Source: JAAOII01 sp965207945
GTDB taxonomy: Bacteria > Pseudomonadota > Gammaproteobacteria > CBDBNL01 > JAAOII01
DNA: 64,000 nt
Assembly (NCBI GenBank): GCA_965207945.1
Contig: OZ242303.1
Span: 1,116,001 to 1,180,000, forward strand
Direction: 5' to 3'
The notes beneath the pieces are model-generated. The model saw only the letters and a program-made list of their open reading frames with translations, made no database searches and was not told the origin of the DNA. Of the stretch, positions 1 to 8,539 are shown piece after piece; position 1 is the first letter of the stretch; each line of letters opens with the position of its first letter. A program made the position numbers and the translations under genes.

Positions 1-2
1 GC

Positions 3-122
3 TATTGCGCTAAAAGCGGTAAACCCATTGGACTACAAAGATTGCTGCTAAGACCCACCACCATTTACTCCATAGAGGCAAAGATGATGGAAGAAAGCGA
101 GCAAAAAAAATATAAGAATTAG
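3..122 (+). CDS. C-terminal end of an unidentified protein (truncated by window edge)
   Basis: Frame 3 is open from the window edge to a TAG at 120-122 and gives 39 residues ending in a lysine- and glutamate-rich tail (EESEQKKYKN). The stretch is too short to place in a family and no motif is recognisable. It could be chance coding, but the next feature on this strand is far enough away for a real gene to end here. The function is unknown. Confidence 0.4.
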   Translation, partial: YCAKSGKPIGLQRLLLRPTTIYSIEAKMMEESEQKKYKN

Positions 123-139
123 AGTTTTACTTGAAAACT

Positions 140-175
140 TTGTGTAAGTCCTTGCGTAAGTATTTGTGTAAGTCA
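140..175. repeat. 12-bp tandem repeat, three copies
   Basis: Three adjacent near-identical units of the form TTGTGTAAGTCC lie directly after the stop of the upstream gene fragment. The second unit differs at three positions. It is one of many short tandem arrays beside genes in this window. No function is evident. Confidence 0.8.
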
Positions 176-216
176 CTGATAAGCCATTTACATAATCAAT
201 TATAAAAATAAATAAG

Positions 217-289
217 CGTCCCCTAGGGGATTCGAACCCCTGTTGCCGCCGTGAAAGGGCGAAGTCCTAGGCCTCTAGACGAAGGGGAC
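217..289 (-). tRNA. tRNA-Glu (UUC)
   Basis: The reverse complement folds as a complete cloverleaf. It starts GTCCCCT, pairs with AGGGGAC, has TTC in the anticodon loop CTTTCAC, a canonical GGTTCGAATCC T-arm and discriminator G. It closely resembles enterobacterial tRNA-Glu. CCA is not encoded after the discriminator base. Confidence 0.97.
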
Positions 290-423
290 ATTTACCTACT
301 ATTGGTTAATCAATATTATAAGGTTGTATTCATTGAAAAAGTATTTAATAATTTCACTATATCTATTTTTTTAGATAAATTATATAAGTTATGGATTCAT
401 CTACCTGAATGTAAATAAGCAGG

Positions 424-435
424 TAAAATAACCGC
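424..435 (+). promoter_or_regulatory. -10 box of a probably leaderless promoter
   Basis: TAAAAT at 424-429 ends 6 nt before the ATG at 436, so transcription would begin at or next to the start codon. No Shine-Dalgarno sequence is possible in that spacing. The call rests on spacing only. Confidence 0.4.
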
Positions 436-1632
436 ATGGCGCAGAGTGATTTTGATATTATAATAGTCGGAGCTGGCATGGTTGGAATGGCAGCTGCAGC
501 GCGTCTTGGCAGTAGATTTAAAGTTGCTTTAATTGACAACTCTCTGCCGCAGAATATAGCACAAAATACCCAACAACCTCCACTAATTAAAGCAGCCAAA
601 GACGAATTTAACCTGCGTGTAACTGCCCTCAACAACTCATCTTTAGAACTAATGGATAGAATTGGCGCCAAGAAAGAAATGTCTCGCTTATGCGCATTCC
701 GTAAGGTTGAGGTATGGGAGGAAGGTACCTCCTCTCTCAGCTTTGATTGCGCCGCGATTAATAAATCTCAACTTGGCTATATTGTAGAAAATGATATCAT
801 TCAAAACGCTCTTTTACAACGGCTACAAGAAAACCAGAATATAACAATGATAGCAAGTAAAGTTGACTCCTGTAATGTAGATAATAACACAATTGTTATT
901 GAGGATAAAACAGAGTTTAATGCCCAATTGATAATTGGCGCGGATGGCAGAAACTCTTTAATCCGTCAAGCAATAAAAGTAGGTGCCACCACATTTGAAC
1001 ATTCGCAGGCGGCTGTAGTAATCCATGTAACAACTTCTTACCCGCAAAGAGATACTACTTGGCAAAGATTTACTCCCGATGGTGCCCAAGCATTTTTGCC
1101 TTTGGCTGGACACAATGCCTCTTTAGTATGGTACAACACTCCTGAATATGCTTCTTTTTTAGCAGAATGTGATAAGGAACAGCTGGCAACTCATTTACAT
1201 CAATCATATCCTCCACAGCTTGGCGAAGTTACTCCACAAAAATGGGCAACATTCCCAGTGAAATCTCACCATACAGAAAAATATTTTCATAATTGCATCC
1301 TGTTAATAGGAGATGCTGCTCATTCAATTCATCCTCTTGCTGGACAAGGAGCCAATCTTGGCTTTAAAGATGTTGAGGCATTAGATAGTGTGTTGAAAGA
1401 TAAGTCATGCTTAGTGCCTGAAAAACTGGCTCTTTACGAAAAACAACGCAAGCCAGCAAATGCTATGGTATTGAATTTGATGGAACTCCTATACTATGGA
1501 TTTGGCAATGCGCTTCCAGAAGTGCAGTTGCTAAGGCAAGCCGCATTAAAGGCAGCATCACTTCCTTTAGTTAATCAATTTCTAATAAAAGAAGCGGAAG
1601 GTGACTCTTTGTTACAACAGCTATTTGTATAA
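436..1632 (+). CDS. UbiH/UbiI/VisC-family FAD-dependent ubiquinone hydroxylase
   Basis: A 398-residue flavoprotein monooxygenase of the UbiH/COQ6 family, which hydroxylates the benzoquinol ring during ubiquinone synthesis using FAD, NAD(P)H and O2. It has an N-terminal dinucleotide-binding GAGMVGMAAAARLG at about residues 12-25, the internal GADGR motif near 168, and the family signature GDAAHSIHPLAGQGANLG near 292, which contacts FAD. Length matches the family (about 390-400). Sequence alone does not show which ring position it modifies, so it could be UbiH, UbiI or UbiF. It stands alone on the plus strand behind a -10 box only 6 nt from its ATG. Periplasmic or membrane segments are absent, as expected for a peripheral cytoplasmic enzyme. 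Confidence 0.9.
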   Translation: MAQSDFDIIIVGAGMVGMAAAARLGSRFKVALIDNSLPQNIAQNTQQPPLIKAAKDEFNLRVTALNNSSLELMDRIGAKKEMSRLCAFRKVEVWEEGTSSLSFDCAAINKSQLGYIVENDIIQNALLQRLQENQNITMIASKVDSCNVDNNTIVIEDKTEFNAQLIIGADGRNSLIRQAIKVGATTFEHSQAAVVIHVTTSYPQRDTTWQRFTPDGAQAFLPLAGHNASLVWYNTPEYASFLAECDKEQLATHLHQSYPPQLGEVTPQKWATFPVKSHHTEKYFHNCILLIGDAAHSIHPLAGQGANLGFKDVEALDSVLKDKSCLVPEKLALYEKQRKPANAMVLNLMELLYYGFGNALPEVQLLRQAALKAASLPLVNQFLIKEAEGDSLLQQLFV

Positions 1633-1762
1633 CAGGCGGGGATTAATTATAGGTGCAGACACAGCTGGTAATCGTTCTGTTGCCTATATCTAATATTTAT
1701 TCTTTTCCACTCCCCTCCCCTATGTATGCGTAGGGTGTGCGCATAGTATGCTTTGTATGCCT

Positions 1763-3046
1763 CTATATGACTTCTGGGGTATTCCCCGGCAAATAAGGAC
1801 GCAATGACTCTGGAATACGCACATTACCATCTTTGGTTTGATAATTTTCTAGCACCGCAATAAGAGTTCTGCCTACCGCTAATCCTGAACCATTGAGGGC
1901 GTGTACTGGTTCTGTTTTTCCTTTTTTGCCTTTAACCCCAGTATCAGGTAACCAACGTGCCTGCATTCTCCTAGCTTGAAAGTCGCGACAATTACTACAG
2001 GAGGATATCTCGCGATATGTTTCCTGTCCAGGTAACCATGCTTCAATATCATAGGTCTTGGCAGCAGCAAAGCCCATATCACCGCAACATAGAGTTACAA
2101 CTCTATAAGGAATCTCCAAAACTTGCAGTATTCTTTGCGCATGTTGGCACATATCTTCTAAAGCTTGATCAGAATCTTGTGGTTTAGTTACCTGAACCAT
2201 CTCCACTTTTTCAAACTGATGTTGTCTGAGCATACCCTTCACATCTTTGCCATAACTACCCGCCTCACTGCGAAAACATACAGAATGACAAGTAACCTTA
2301 AGTGGCAACTCGTCAGCTTTAAATATTCTATTCGCAGCCAAATTAACTAAAGCAACTTCAGAGGTTGGCGCTAAAAATCCTTCATTTTCTTGCACATGAA
2401 ATAAATCATCTTCAAACTTCGGTAATTGTCCGCTATTGACAAGTGTCTGGCGATTTAATATCAAAGGTATATTAATTTCTTCATAACCATGCTCCTGAAT
2501 ATGAATGTCTAACATCATCTGTGCCAAAGCTCTATGCAATAAAGCAATCTTACCTCGCAGTAATACGAACCTACTGCCTGACATGGCAGATGCCAATTCA
2601 AAATCCATAAGCTCAGGAAACAGCTCAAAGTGTTCTTTAGGCTTGAATTTAAAATTAGGTTTATTGCCCCATTCAATCTCCAATCTATTATCGTTCTCGT
2701 CTTTACCATCAGGGATGCTTTCATCTGCAAGATTGGGTAGATTTAAGTGAATTTCTGTAAGGCGAGCTAACAACGCATCCAATTCTTGTTTTGCTGGTTT
2801 AAGCTCCTGCTGCACATGTTGCATCTTCTGTTTAATCTCACTAATATCTGCGGATTTTTTTAATAATTCAGCAATTTCAGCAGCTCCTTTAGTGCGTTGG
2901 GATTGCAAATCCTGTACCTTTTGCTGTAAAATTTTACGCTTATTATCCAGTGTAGCATATTCTTCTGCATTGAATACTACTCCTCTTCTGGCAGAAGCTG
3001 CGACAACTCTACCGGGGTCATTTCTTAAAATATCGAGATCTATCAT
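1763..3046 (-). CDS. serS: Seryl-tRNA synthetase
   Basis: A 427-residue class II aminoacyl-tRNA synthetase that charges tRNA-Ser with serine in the cytoplasm. The N-terminal 110 residues form the long antiparallel coiled coil that grips the tRNA-Ser variable arm (many Lys/Gln/Glu heptads). Class II motif 2 is visible as CFRSEAGSYGKD near residue 259 and motif 3 as GSGLAVGRTLIAVLENYQ near 388. Length is normal. The start ATG lies 10 nt after the stop of the DUF288 gene on the same strand. A perfect TATAAT (3061-3056, reading leftward) overlaps that stop codon and ends 9 nt before the ATG, so serS may also have its own nearly leaderless promoter. Confidence 0.98.
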   Translation of the reverse strand: MIDLDILRNDPGRVVAASARRGVVFNAEEYATLDNKRKILQQKVQDLQSQRTKGAAEIAELLKKSADISEIKQKMQHVQQELKPAKQELDALLARLTEIHLNLPNLADESIPDGKDENDNRLEIEWGNKPNFKFKPKEHFELFPELMDFELASAMSGSRFVLLRGKIALLHRALAQMMLDIHIQEHGYEEINIPLILNRQTLVNSGQLPKFEDDLFHVQENEGFLAPTSEVALVNLAANRIFKADELPLKVTCHSVCFRSEAGSYGKDVKGMLRQHQFEKVEMVQVTKPQDSDQALEDMCQHAQRILQVLEIPYRVVTLCCGDMGFAAAKTYDIEAWLPGQETYREISSCSNCRDFQARRMQARWLPDTGVKGKKGKTEPVHALNGSGLAVGRTLIAVLENYQTKDGNVRIPESLRPYLPGNTPEVI

Positions 3047-3056
3047 TTATCTAAAA

Positions 3057-4043
3057 TTATACTTCAATGTCCTTTAGCCAAGCACTTAAGGTATCAAGCT
3101 CTCTCTTCTCTACTATGCCTTCTTTCTCTAACGCCGCGTAGGCATTAAACAAATTATCATTTAACCCAGTATTTGCGTTAATTGCCTGAGCTACAATATC
3201 CACTACTTTTTCACCCTGTAGGTACATAGGAATCTCAGAAGCAAAATCATCCATATAATTATGTGGATTCCTTTCCTGAAAGACCGTTGCTGAGGTAAAT
3301 CCCAGATGATAATCAAGCAACCACATTATTGGCTGTGCCACTAAACCACGAAGAATATCTGTAAAGCGAAATGTAACGTATACTGGCATATACAACAAAG
3401 GAAATAATTCCTTAATAATCGCAGTATTTTGCGAGTTAAATGGAGAAATTGTTCCCTTGCCCAATGCCAAAGCATCTCGTTTGTTAAAAACACATTCTTC
3501 ATCGCTAGTCAAACGATAAATAGCATCAACATCAGGGTCGCCATCAGCTAGCCCCTGCCATATTCCAACCTTGCAATCTCTTGGGGTAATTTTATCGGCA
3601 AGTTCAAAATCATGTCCTATCAATCTCAATGGCAGACCGCGCGGCCATATTTTTTGCTTGCTATAAAGCTGATAAATATTTACAAAACCAAGGTCATCAG
3701 CAATAACATCTTTCTCTCCATTATATTCAGGAAAATCCCAGTCATCATAAGGAATATTATCATCATCAGTATCAATAATAATATCTGCCCCATTTCTGAT
3801 ACCATGCACATAGCCGCACATCTTACGACAATAATGATTAAATGGCAAAGATTTTGCCAGTTGCCCTTCCATAGTATTCTGTTCATCTACAGAAAGGTAC
3901 TCTACTCCCCCTTGTGGATGACTCCAGTTTTGCGGAGTTTTTTTATCCCCAGCAACTATAAGATTGTAATCCTTTAGTTGCGCAAATTTTTGCACTGCCT
4001 TAGTAGGAGAGAAAATGGAAGTTATTACTATTGTTTTCTTCAT
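3057..4043 (-). CDS. DUF288 / STELLO-like putative glycosyltransferase
   Basis: A 328-residue protein with the signature of the DUF288 family, best known from plant STELLO Golgi proteins and nematode homologues. It shows TSIFSPTKAVQKF at residues 8-20, AGDKKTP at 31-37, LPFNHYCRKMCGYVHGI near 66-82 and the acidic DTDDDN at 91-96, which resembles a nucleotide-sugar/metal site of a GT-A fold. There is no signal peptide or membrane segment, so it should be cytoplasmic. Family membership is established from the motif pattern; a sugar-transfer role is inferred. It lies between tRNA-Pro and serS and may share a transcript with serS. The donor and acceptor are unknown. Confidence 0.75.
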   Translation of the reverse strand: MKKTIVITSIFSPTKAVQKFAQLKDYNLIVAGDKKTPQNWSHPQGGVEYLSVDEQNTMEGQLAKSLPFNHYCRKMCGYVHGIRNGADIIIDTDDDNIPYDDWDFPEYNGEKDVIADDLGFVNIYQLYSKQKIWPRGLPLRLIGHDFELADKITPRDCKVGIWQGLADGDPDVDAIYRLTSDEECVFNKRDALALGKGTISPFNSQNTAIIKELFPLLYMPVYVTFRFTDILRGLVAQPIMWLLDYHLGFTSATVFQERNPHNYMDDFASEIPMYLQGEKVVDIVAQAINANTGLNDNLFNAYAALEKEGIVEKRELDTLSAWLKDIEV

Positions 4044-4053
4044 AAAAACATCT

Positions 4054-4088
4054 AAATTAGTGAAAAATTAGTGAAAAATTAGTGAAAA
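4054..4088. repeat. 11-bp tandem repeat, about three copies
   Basis: Units of AAAAATTAGTG are repeated three times between the DUF288 start codon and the 3' end of tRNA-Pro. The array therefore sits in the upstream region of the DUF288 gene, where it could move promoter elements relative to the start. No hairpin is formed. Confidence 0.8.
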
Positions 4089-4093
4089 GTAAA

Positions 4094-4167
4094 TCGGGGT
4101 AGAGAGATTCGAACTCCCGGCTTCCTGCTCCCAAAGCAGGCGCGCTACCAGACTGCGCCATACCCCG
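4094..4167 (-). tRNA. tRNA-Pro (UGG)
   Basis: The reverse complement begins CGGGGTA and pairs with TACCCCG. The anticodon loop TTTGGGA carries TGG, and the T-arm GGGAGTTCGAATCTC is canonical. The discriminator is A and CCA is not encoded. It sits 24 nt after icd on the same strand, so it may be cotranscribed with icd. Confidence 0.97.
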
Positions 4168-4191
4168 ATAAATAAAGGTCCGTGTTATGCT

Positions 4192-5442
4192 CTACATATT
4201 GGCAATTAATTCATTGCCGAACTCAGAACAACTGAGCTTAGTAGCGCCGTCCATAAGACGATGAAAATCGTAGGTAACCCGTTTAGAAGCGATTGTCTTG
4301 GACATTGATGAAATTATAAGGTCAGCTGCCTCTTCCCAACCAAGGTGTCTAAGCATCATTTCAGCGGATAAAATCAAAGAACTAGGGTTTACCATATCCT
4401 TGCCAGCATATTTGGGAGCGGTCCCATGGGTTGCCTCAAAAATAGCATAAGGGTCGCCAATATTGGCGCCAGGAGCTATGCCTATGCCGCCAACTTGTGC
4501 TGCCAAAGCATCGGATATATAATCACCATTCAAATTCATTGTAGCTATTACATCAACTTCTTTAGGTCTTAGTTGAATAAGTTGCAAAAATGCATCTGCG
4601 ATAGCATCTTTTATAACAATATCTTTACCACTATTGGGGTTCTTAACAACATGCCATGGTCCTCCATCCAGCGGCTTAGCGGCATATTCTTCGCGTGCCA
4701 CCTCATAACCCCACTCTTTGAAAGCACCTTCGGTAAATTTCATTATATTACCCTTGTGCACCAAAGTAACCGAATCTCGGTCATTAGCTATGGCATAGTC
4801 AATTGCCATCTTCACCAAACGTTTAGTACCAAAAGCAGATATCGGCTTTATACCCACACCTATATCTTCATTTTGTTTTATCTTAACCACACCCATTTCA
4901 TCACGCAAAAATGCAAGTAATTTAGCTACTTCAGGAGTATTGGCTTCCCACTCAACACCTATGTATATATCCTCGGAGTTCTCGCGGAAAATAATTGTAT
5001 CCACTTCTTCGGGTTTTTTCACTGGACTAGGCACACCTTCAAACCAGCGCACTGGTCTTTGACAACAATACAAGTCAAGTTGCTGGCGTAAAGCCACATT
5101 GAGCGACCTAATCCCTCCACCCACAGGAGTAGTAAGAGGTCCCTTAATCCCAATCATAAATTCCCTAACTGCTTGCAGGGTTTCATCTGGCAACCAAGAA
5201 TCATTGCCATATACTTTCACTGCCTTTTCGCCCGCATAAATCTCCATCCAGGATATGGATTTTTTATCACCATAAACCTTTTCCACTGCGGTATTCACCA
5301 CATTTATCATAGGTGGAGTAATATCAACTCCTATCCCATCTCCTTCAATATAAGGTATTATCGGGTTATTAGGGACGTTCAGCTTGCCGCCAGTGGCGGT
5401 TATTTTTTCTCCTGTTTCAGGAACAACAATTTTTTCAAACAT
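4192..5442 (-). CDS. icd: NADP-dependent isocitrate dehydrogenase
   Basis: A 416-residue TCA-cycle enzyme that oxidises isocitrate to 2-oxoglutarate and CO2 with NADP+. It has IEGDGIGVDIT near residue 33, the substrate loop IIFRENSEDIYIG with the serine that AceK phosphorylates in E. coli, and HGTAPKYAGKD in the cofactor site. Length matches the E. coli enzyme (416). The conserved serine suggests AceK control is possible, but aceK is not in the window. A TACTAT -10-like box lies 9 nt upstream of the ATG. tRNA-Pro follows directly. Confidence 0.97.
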   Translation of the reverse strand: MFEKIVVPETGEKITATGGKLNVPNNPIIPYIEGDGIGVDITPPMINVVNTAVEKVYGDKKSISWMEIYAGEKAVKVYGNDSWLPDETLQAVREFMIGIKGPLTTPVGGGIRSLNVALRQQLDLYCCQRPVRWFEGVPSPVKKPEEVDTIIFRENSEDIYIGVEWEANTPEVAKLLAFLRDEMGVVKIKQNEDIGVGIKPISAFGTKRLVKMAIDYAIANDRDSVTLVHKGNIMKFTEGAFKEWGYEVAREEYAAKPLDGGPWHVVKNPNSGKDIVIKDAIADAFLQLIQLRPKEVDVIATMNLNGDYISDALAAQVGGIGIAPGANIGDPYAIFEATHGTAPKYAGKDMVNPSSLILSAEMMLRHLGWEEAADLIISSMSKTIASKRVTYDFHRLMDGATKLSCSEFGNELIANM

Positions 5443-5540
5443 ATTAATTCAATAGTATTATTTATAAATATCTTTTGCTAATGGACGAGTAAACAAATTA
5501 AATGATATACTCAACTATTCTATTATAAACTCTATTTAGC

Positions 5541-5564
5541 AATCTGGCATATAATCTGGCATAT
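5541..5564. repeat. 12-bp direct duplication
   Basis: AATCTGGCATAT is present twice in immediate succession in the 140-bp gap between icd and the Gate-domain gene. Nothing else is recognisable in that gap. Confidence 0.75.
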
Positions 5565-5584
5565 ATTGTATCGTCTGCTTGCTC

Positions 5585-6457
5585 TCAAGTATAAAATTTA
5601 ATCAATGAGGCGCGGCGCCATCTCATTAAAATGGCTGCTACCAGTAAACAAAAGAAAAATCTAGCAAATAGAACTGCGGATAAATGAGCGCCAGCTAAAA
5701 TCATTACCATAGTATCTTCAATCAAAGCATGACACATACTAATAAACACCAAAGCAACCGCTAGATCGCGCTTATTGAAATTATTTTTATGTGACTCCGC
5801 AATAAGCAAGCCGCTGCCATAAGTAAGCCCAAGCAAACCGCCCACCGCCATAATATGAGAAAGGTTTGAAGAAATACCCATAACCCGCAACAAGGGACGC
5901 ATTAGTAGCTCACAATAGTAAATAACACGCAATTGCTTCAATACCTCCATTATGACTACCAACACAACTACTACTGCTCCTAAAGTCGCCAGAGAAATCG
6001 TTTCCTGCAACACCAACAACATTACCCCTTGTTCTTCTGCTGGTTTATTAGTGATGCTCCAATTAAAATTCACTGGTTCGCTCAACAAGCCAAGTGATGT
6101 GTAAGTAATATTCAATCCCATACACAGAATAAACGCAGCCAATAAACGAAACCCTATAATATACCAAAATTTAACTCCAAGAGCTTGGGCAATGCGTGCT
6201 TCAACTGGCAAGGAATGGGCTACTAACATTGCAGTGCATAAGATACTCATCTGCGCAATACTAAGCGTGGATGTTTCGCTATGGGAGACCAGTATAGCCA
6301 AACCACCATAAAGATTAGAGAACATCGCGGTTACCCAAACCAAGCCCGTCCATTCAGGAAGCCCTAATATCTGCATAAAAGGAGCAAATACTTTGCTTAG
6401 ATAATCAGCAGCTCCCCATATTTCAAGCAATCTGACGACTATCACTGCCGGCAGCAT
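5585..6457 (-). CDS. Nucleoside-recognition (Gate) domain membrane protein, 5' end uncertain
   Basis: A polytopic inner-membrane protein of the nucleoside transporter/FeoB Gate family (SpmA/SpmB-like). Two Gate halves are visible: GLPEWTGLVWVTAMFSNLYG near residues 33-52, and the C-terminal LLGLTYGSGLLIAES followed by ALIEDTMVMILAGAH. About eight hydrophobic helices are predicted. The substrate is not known for this family. The annotated ATG begins inside what looks like the first conserved helix. The frame stays open for 36 more codons upstream (to a TAG at 6568) and encodes family-like residues ending in SGVRSAYAVLKW, but contains no ATG, GTG or TTG. The true start may be a rare codon such as ATA (6541), or the ATG may have been lost. 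Confidence 0.8.
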   Translation of the reverse strand: MLPAVIVVRLLEIWGAADYLSKVFAPFMQILGLPEWTGLVWVTAMFSNLYGGLAILVSHSETSTLSIAQMSILCTAMLVAHSLPVEARIAQALGVKFWYIIGFRLLAAFILCMGLNITYTSLGLLSEPVNFNWSITNKPAEEQGVMLLVLQETISLATLGAVVVVLVVIMEVLKQLRVIYYCELLMRPLLRVMGISSNLSHIMAVGGLLGLTYGSGLLIAESHKNNFNKRDLAVALVFISMCHALIEDTMVMILAGAHLSAVLFARFFFCLLVAAILMRWRRASLIKFYT

Positions 6458-6663
6458 CCACTTCAGGACTGCATAAGCGGATCTAACACCACTAACGAGT
6501 GCCTCGCTCCAAAAAGAATAAGAAAATATTGTGATGTTTATGCTACTCTCGTGTAAGTTATACTTCTAACGATATGTAAATAATAATATATAAATTATCT
6601 ACGGATATCTCTGCTGTATAAAGTTATATATTAAAGTTCTGCAAAAAATTTCACCATAAATAA

Positions 6664-6745
6664 TGCCCGGGGCCGGACTTGAACCGGCACACCCGAAGGC
6701 GCAAGATTTTAAGTCTTGTGTGTCTACCAATTCCACCACCCGGGC
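6664..6745 (-). tRNA. tRNA-Leu (UAA)
   Basis: The reverse complement is a class II tRNA with a long variable arm. It starts GCCCGGG, has TAA in the anticodon loop, the D-arm TGGTGGAATTGGTAGACAC typical of tRNA-Leu, and a GGTTCAAGTCC T-arm. Discriminator A; CCA is not encoded. The flanking regions 6458-6663 and 6746-6943 hold no other recognisable feature. Confidence 0.97.
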
Positions 6746-6943
6746 TTTCAACGTAAAAACATGCAAGAACACTTCAGCAGCTTTATTCTGCTGGTCAATA
6801 CTATACTATTGTATATAAAGATAAGTAAGAAAATAAAGTATTGGTGAAATATTTAACTTTTATACACTTTTTCTAACCTAGTCAGATTAAGCTTGGGGAG
6901 CTAAAAAAATGCACCTCACTCTTTAGTTTTATTAATAATTCAC

Positions 6944-7510
6944 TTAGTCATCCAATTCTTGCATTATTGCAAATATCTTGCGAGTAGTGTTTACATTGCG
7001 GACAGTAATATGTTGATATAGCTTTGTTGCCGCCACTCTCATTTTTCCGCTTTTAGTGAGGTTGGACTTATCAACTCGCCATAGTACCGCGCCTGGAATA
7101 TACTTCACCTTATCAATACCTGGTCTGGCACCAATCTCTTTAATTATTGAAGAGCGATTAATCTCATCCCACAAAAAGAACGTATCACACTTCATATCAG
7201 CATCATTCTTCCAGTTTTGGGGCAACGATTTCATCACCAGTTTATAGTCATTGAAGCTACGTATCAAAACTCTGATATTCAAATCAAAGTCATCAAGAAT
7301 TCCCTTTTCTAAAATTTTTGGTATTTCAGTTTTATGATTATCTTTATCGGCAAAGATTACATTGCCTGAATTAATATAGGTAGTGACGGACTTCATCCCC
7401 ACTCGCTCAAAGGTTTTTTGCAACTCTTTCATATCAACCTTATTACGCCCGCCTATATTTATGCCGCGCAATAAAGCAACAAAAATGCTATTCCCTTTCT
7501 CATCATCCAT
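6944..7510 (-). CDS. DUF1697 family protein
   Basis: A 188-residue cytoplasmic protein of the DUF1697 family. The family motif ALLRGINIGGRNKVDMKEL near residue 13 and the following TTYINSGNVIFA near 44 are clear. Length matches the family (about 180). Homologues are sporadic across bacteria and are often transferred horizontally; their biochemical role is not established. It stands alone between tRNA-Leu and the GT25 pair. No signal peptide or membrane segment is present. Confidence 0.85.
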   Translation of the reverse strand: MDDEKGNSIFVALLRGINIGGRNKVDMKELQKTFERVGMKSVTTYINSGNVIFADKDNHKTEIPKILEKGILDDFDLNIRVLIRSFNDYKLVMKSLPQNWKNDADMKCDTFFLWDEINRSSIIKEIGARPGIDKVKYIPGAVLWRVDKSNLTKSGKMRVAATKLYQHITVRNVNTTRKIFAIMQELDD

Positions 7511-7571
7511 AATTAATATTTTGTATAAAGTTATTTGCTTTTAATTATAAATACTATAGCAACAAAAAATA

Positions 7572-8471
7572 CTAGCTTCTTCTAATAAGCTTTTTAGCAT
7601 AAAAGGGTCTAGTGCCTATTATCATAAGATAAGTAACTTTGACTCGTCTTAAGAAATATAAAAATCTCCGACAGTATACATCTACTAAGTTATTTTTAAT
7701 TTTAATAAAACTATTAGAATTAGAAGTTGTACCCATGGAATCTATAGTTTTATTGGATGATAAATCGTTAGTTTCAGGTTGTGAGTTTCCAATATAACCA
7801 GAACCTGGAATTTGATCACATATAGACGGACTTATAGCCAATCTTTTAGGATCCCTGTTGCAATTGAAAGCCCAATCTATTGGATAGATGCCCTGTAATG
7901 ATGCTTCCATCATATACTTAGCTCCAATATTATTAATTAAATAGCCATGGCTAAGTACTATAGCGGCTTTTACAATACCAATGCTAAAATTTTCGGATAC
8001 CCCTTTATTATTTGTATAAGAACCCAATAATTTTTTACGCCAAAAGCTTAAAGGACCATTTTTTTTAGCGAATAAGGGTTTGGCTGGATCAGCCATCATA
8101 TATCCCAAATGCAACAAATTCCAACTATTTGAGGATCTAAGAATATCCTCTAATATCTTATTAAATTCTGAATGAAGTTCAGCATCGTCTTCTAAAATTA
8201 ACGCCTGACCTATAGAGTTACTTAGCATATCCTGGTATATTCTATAATGAGACAGTAGACAACCCAGTGCTCCTATGTGTAATCTGCGTTTATATTCTTT
8301 CAATCTATCCTCTCCTATTATATCTATTTCATCACTCCTAATATTCTTACCATCAGTTGCTCGCCAGAACTCAAAATTAACTCCCATTCCATCAAGAGAT
8401 TTTTTTATCTTCTTCTGCCTCTCAGTCGCATGTTCTAAACTTATGACATAAACAGGAAAATCTTGTTTCAT
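7572..8471 (-). CDS. GT25-family glycosyltransferase, copy A
   Basis: A glycosyltransferase of family 25 (the LPS galactosyltransferase type, LgtB/Lex1-like), expected to add a sugar to lipooligosaccharide or another surface glycan. The N-terminal VYVISLEHATERQKKI and GCLLSHYRIYQDML are family landmarks, and LILEDD near residue 91-96 is the acidic metal/nucleotide-sugar site. The start at 8471 is preferred over an upstream ATG at 8501 because it matches the paralogue exactly (both 299 residues). It is followed by no same-strand gene nearby. It is about 80 percent identical by eye to copy B, with most differences in the 100-150 and 240-290 residue regions. Confidence 0.88.
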   Translation of the reverse strand: MKQDFPVYVISLEHATERQKKIKKSLDGMGVNFEFWRATDGKNIRSDEIDIIGEDRLKEYKRRLHIGALGCLLSHYRIYQDMLSNSIGQALILEDDAELHSEFNKILEDILRSSNSWNLLHLGYMMADPAKPLFAKKNGPLSFWRKKLLGSYTNNKGVSENFSIGIVKAAIVLSHGYLINNIGAKYMMEASLQGIYPIDWAFNCNRDPKRLAISPSICDQIPGSGYIGNSQPETNDLSSNKTIDSMGTTSNSNSFIKIKNNLVDVYCRRFLYFLRRVKVTYLMIIGTRPFYAKKLIRRS

Positions 8472-8539
8472 AATTATGATAATAGTATCTTTTCGTTGCA
8501 ATAATATGTGAACTAGTTACCTTCTATCTCAAAAAGACG

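Noticed and set aside
1725..1745. Hairpin TATGCG...CGCATA as a terminator for the ubiquinone hydroxylase and serS
   Set aside because: The stem is 6 bp with a 9-nt loop and no T run on either side; it is too weak to call.
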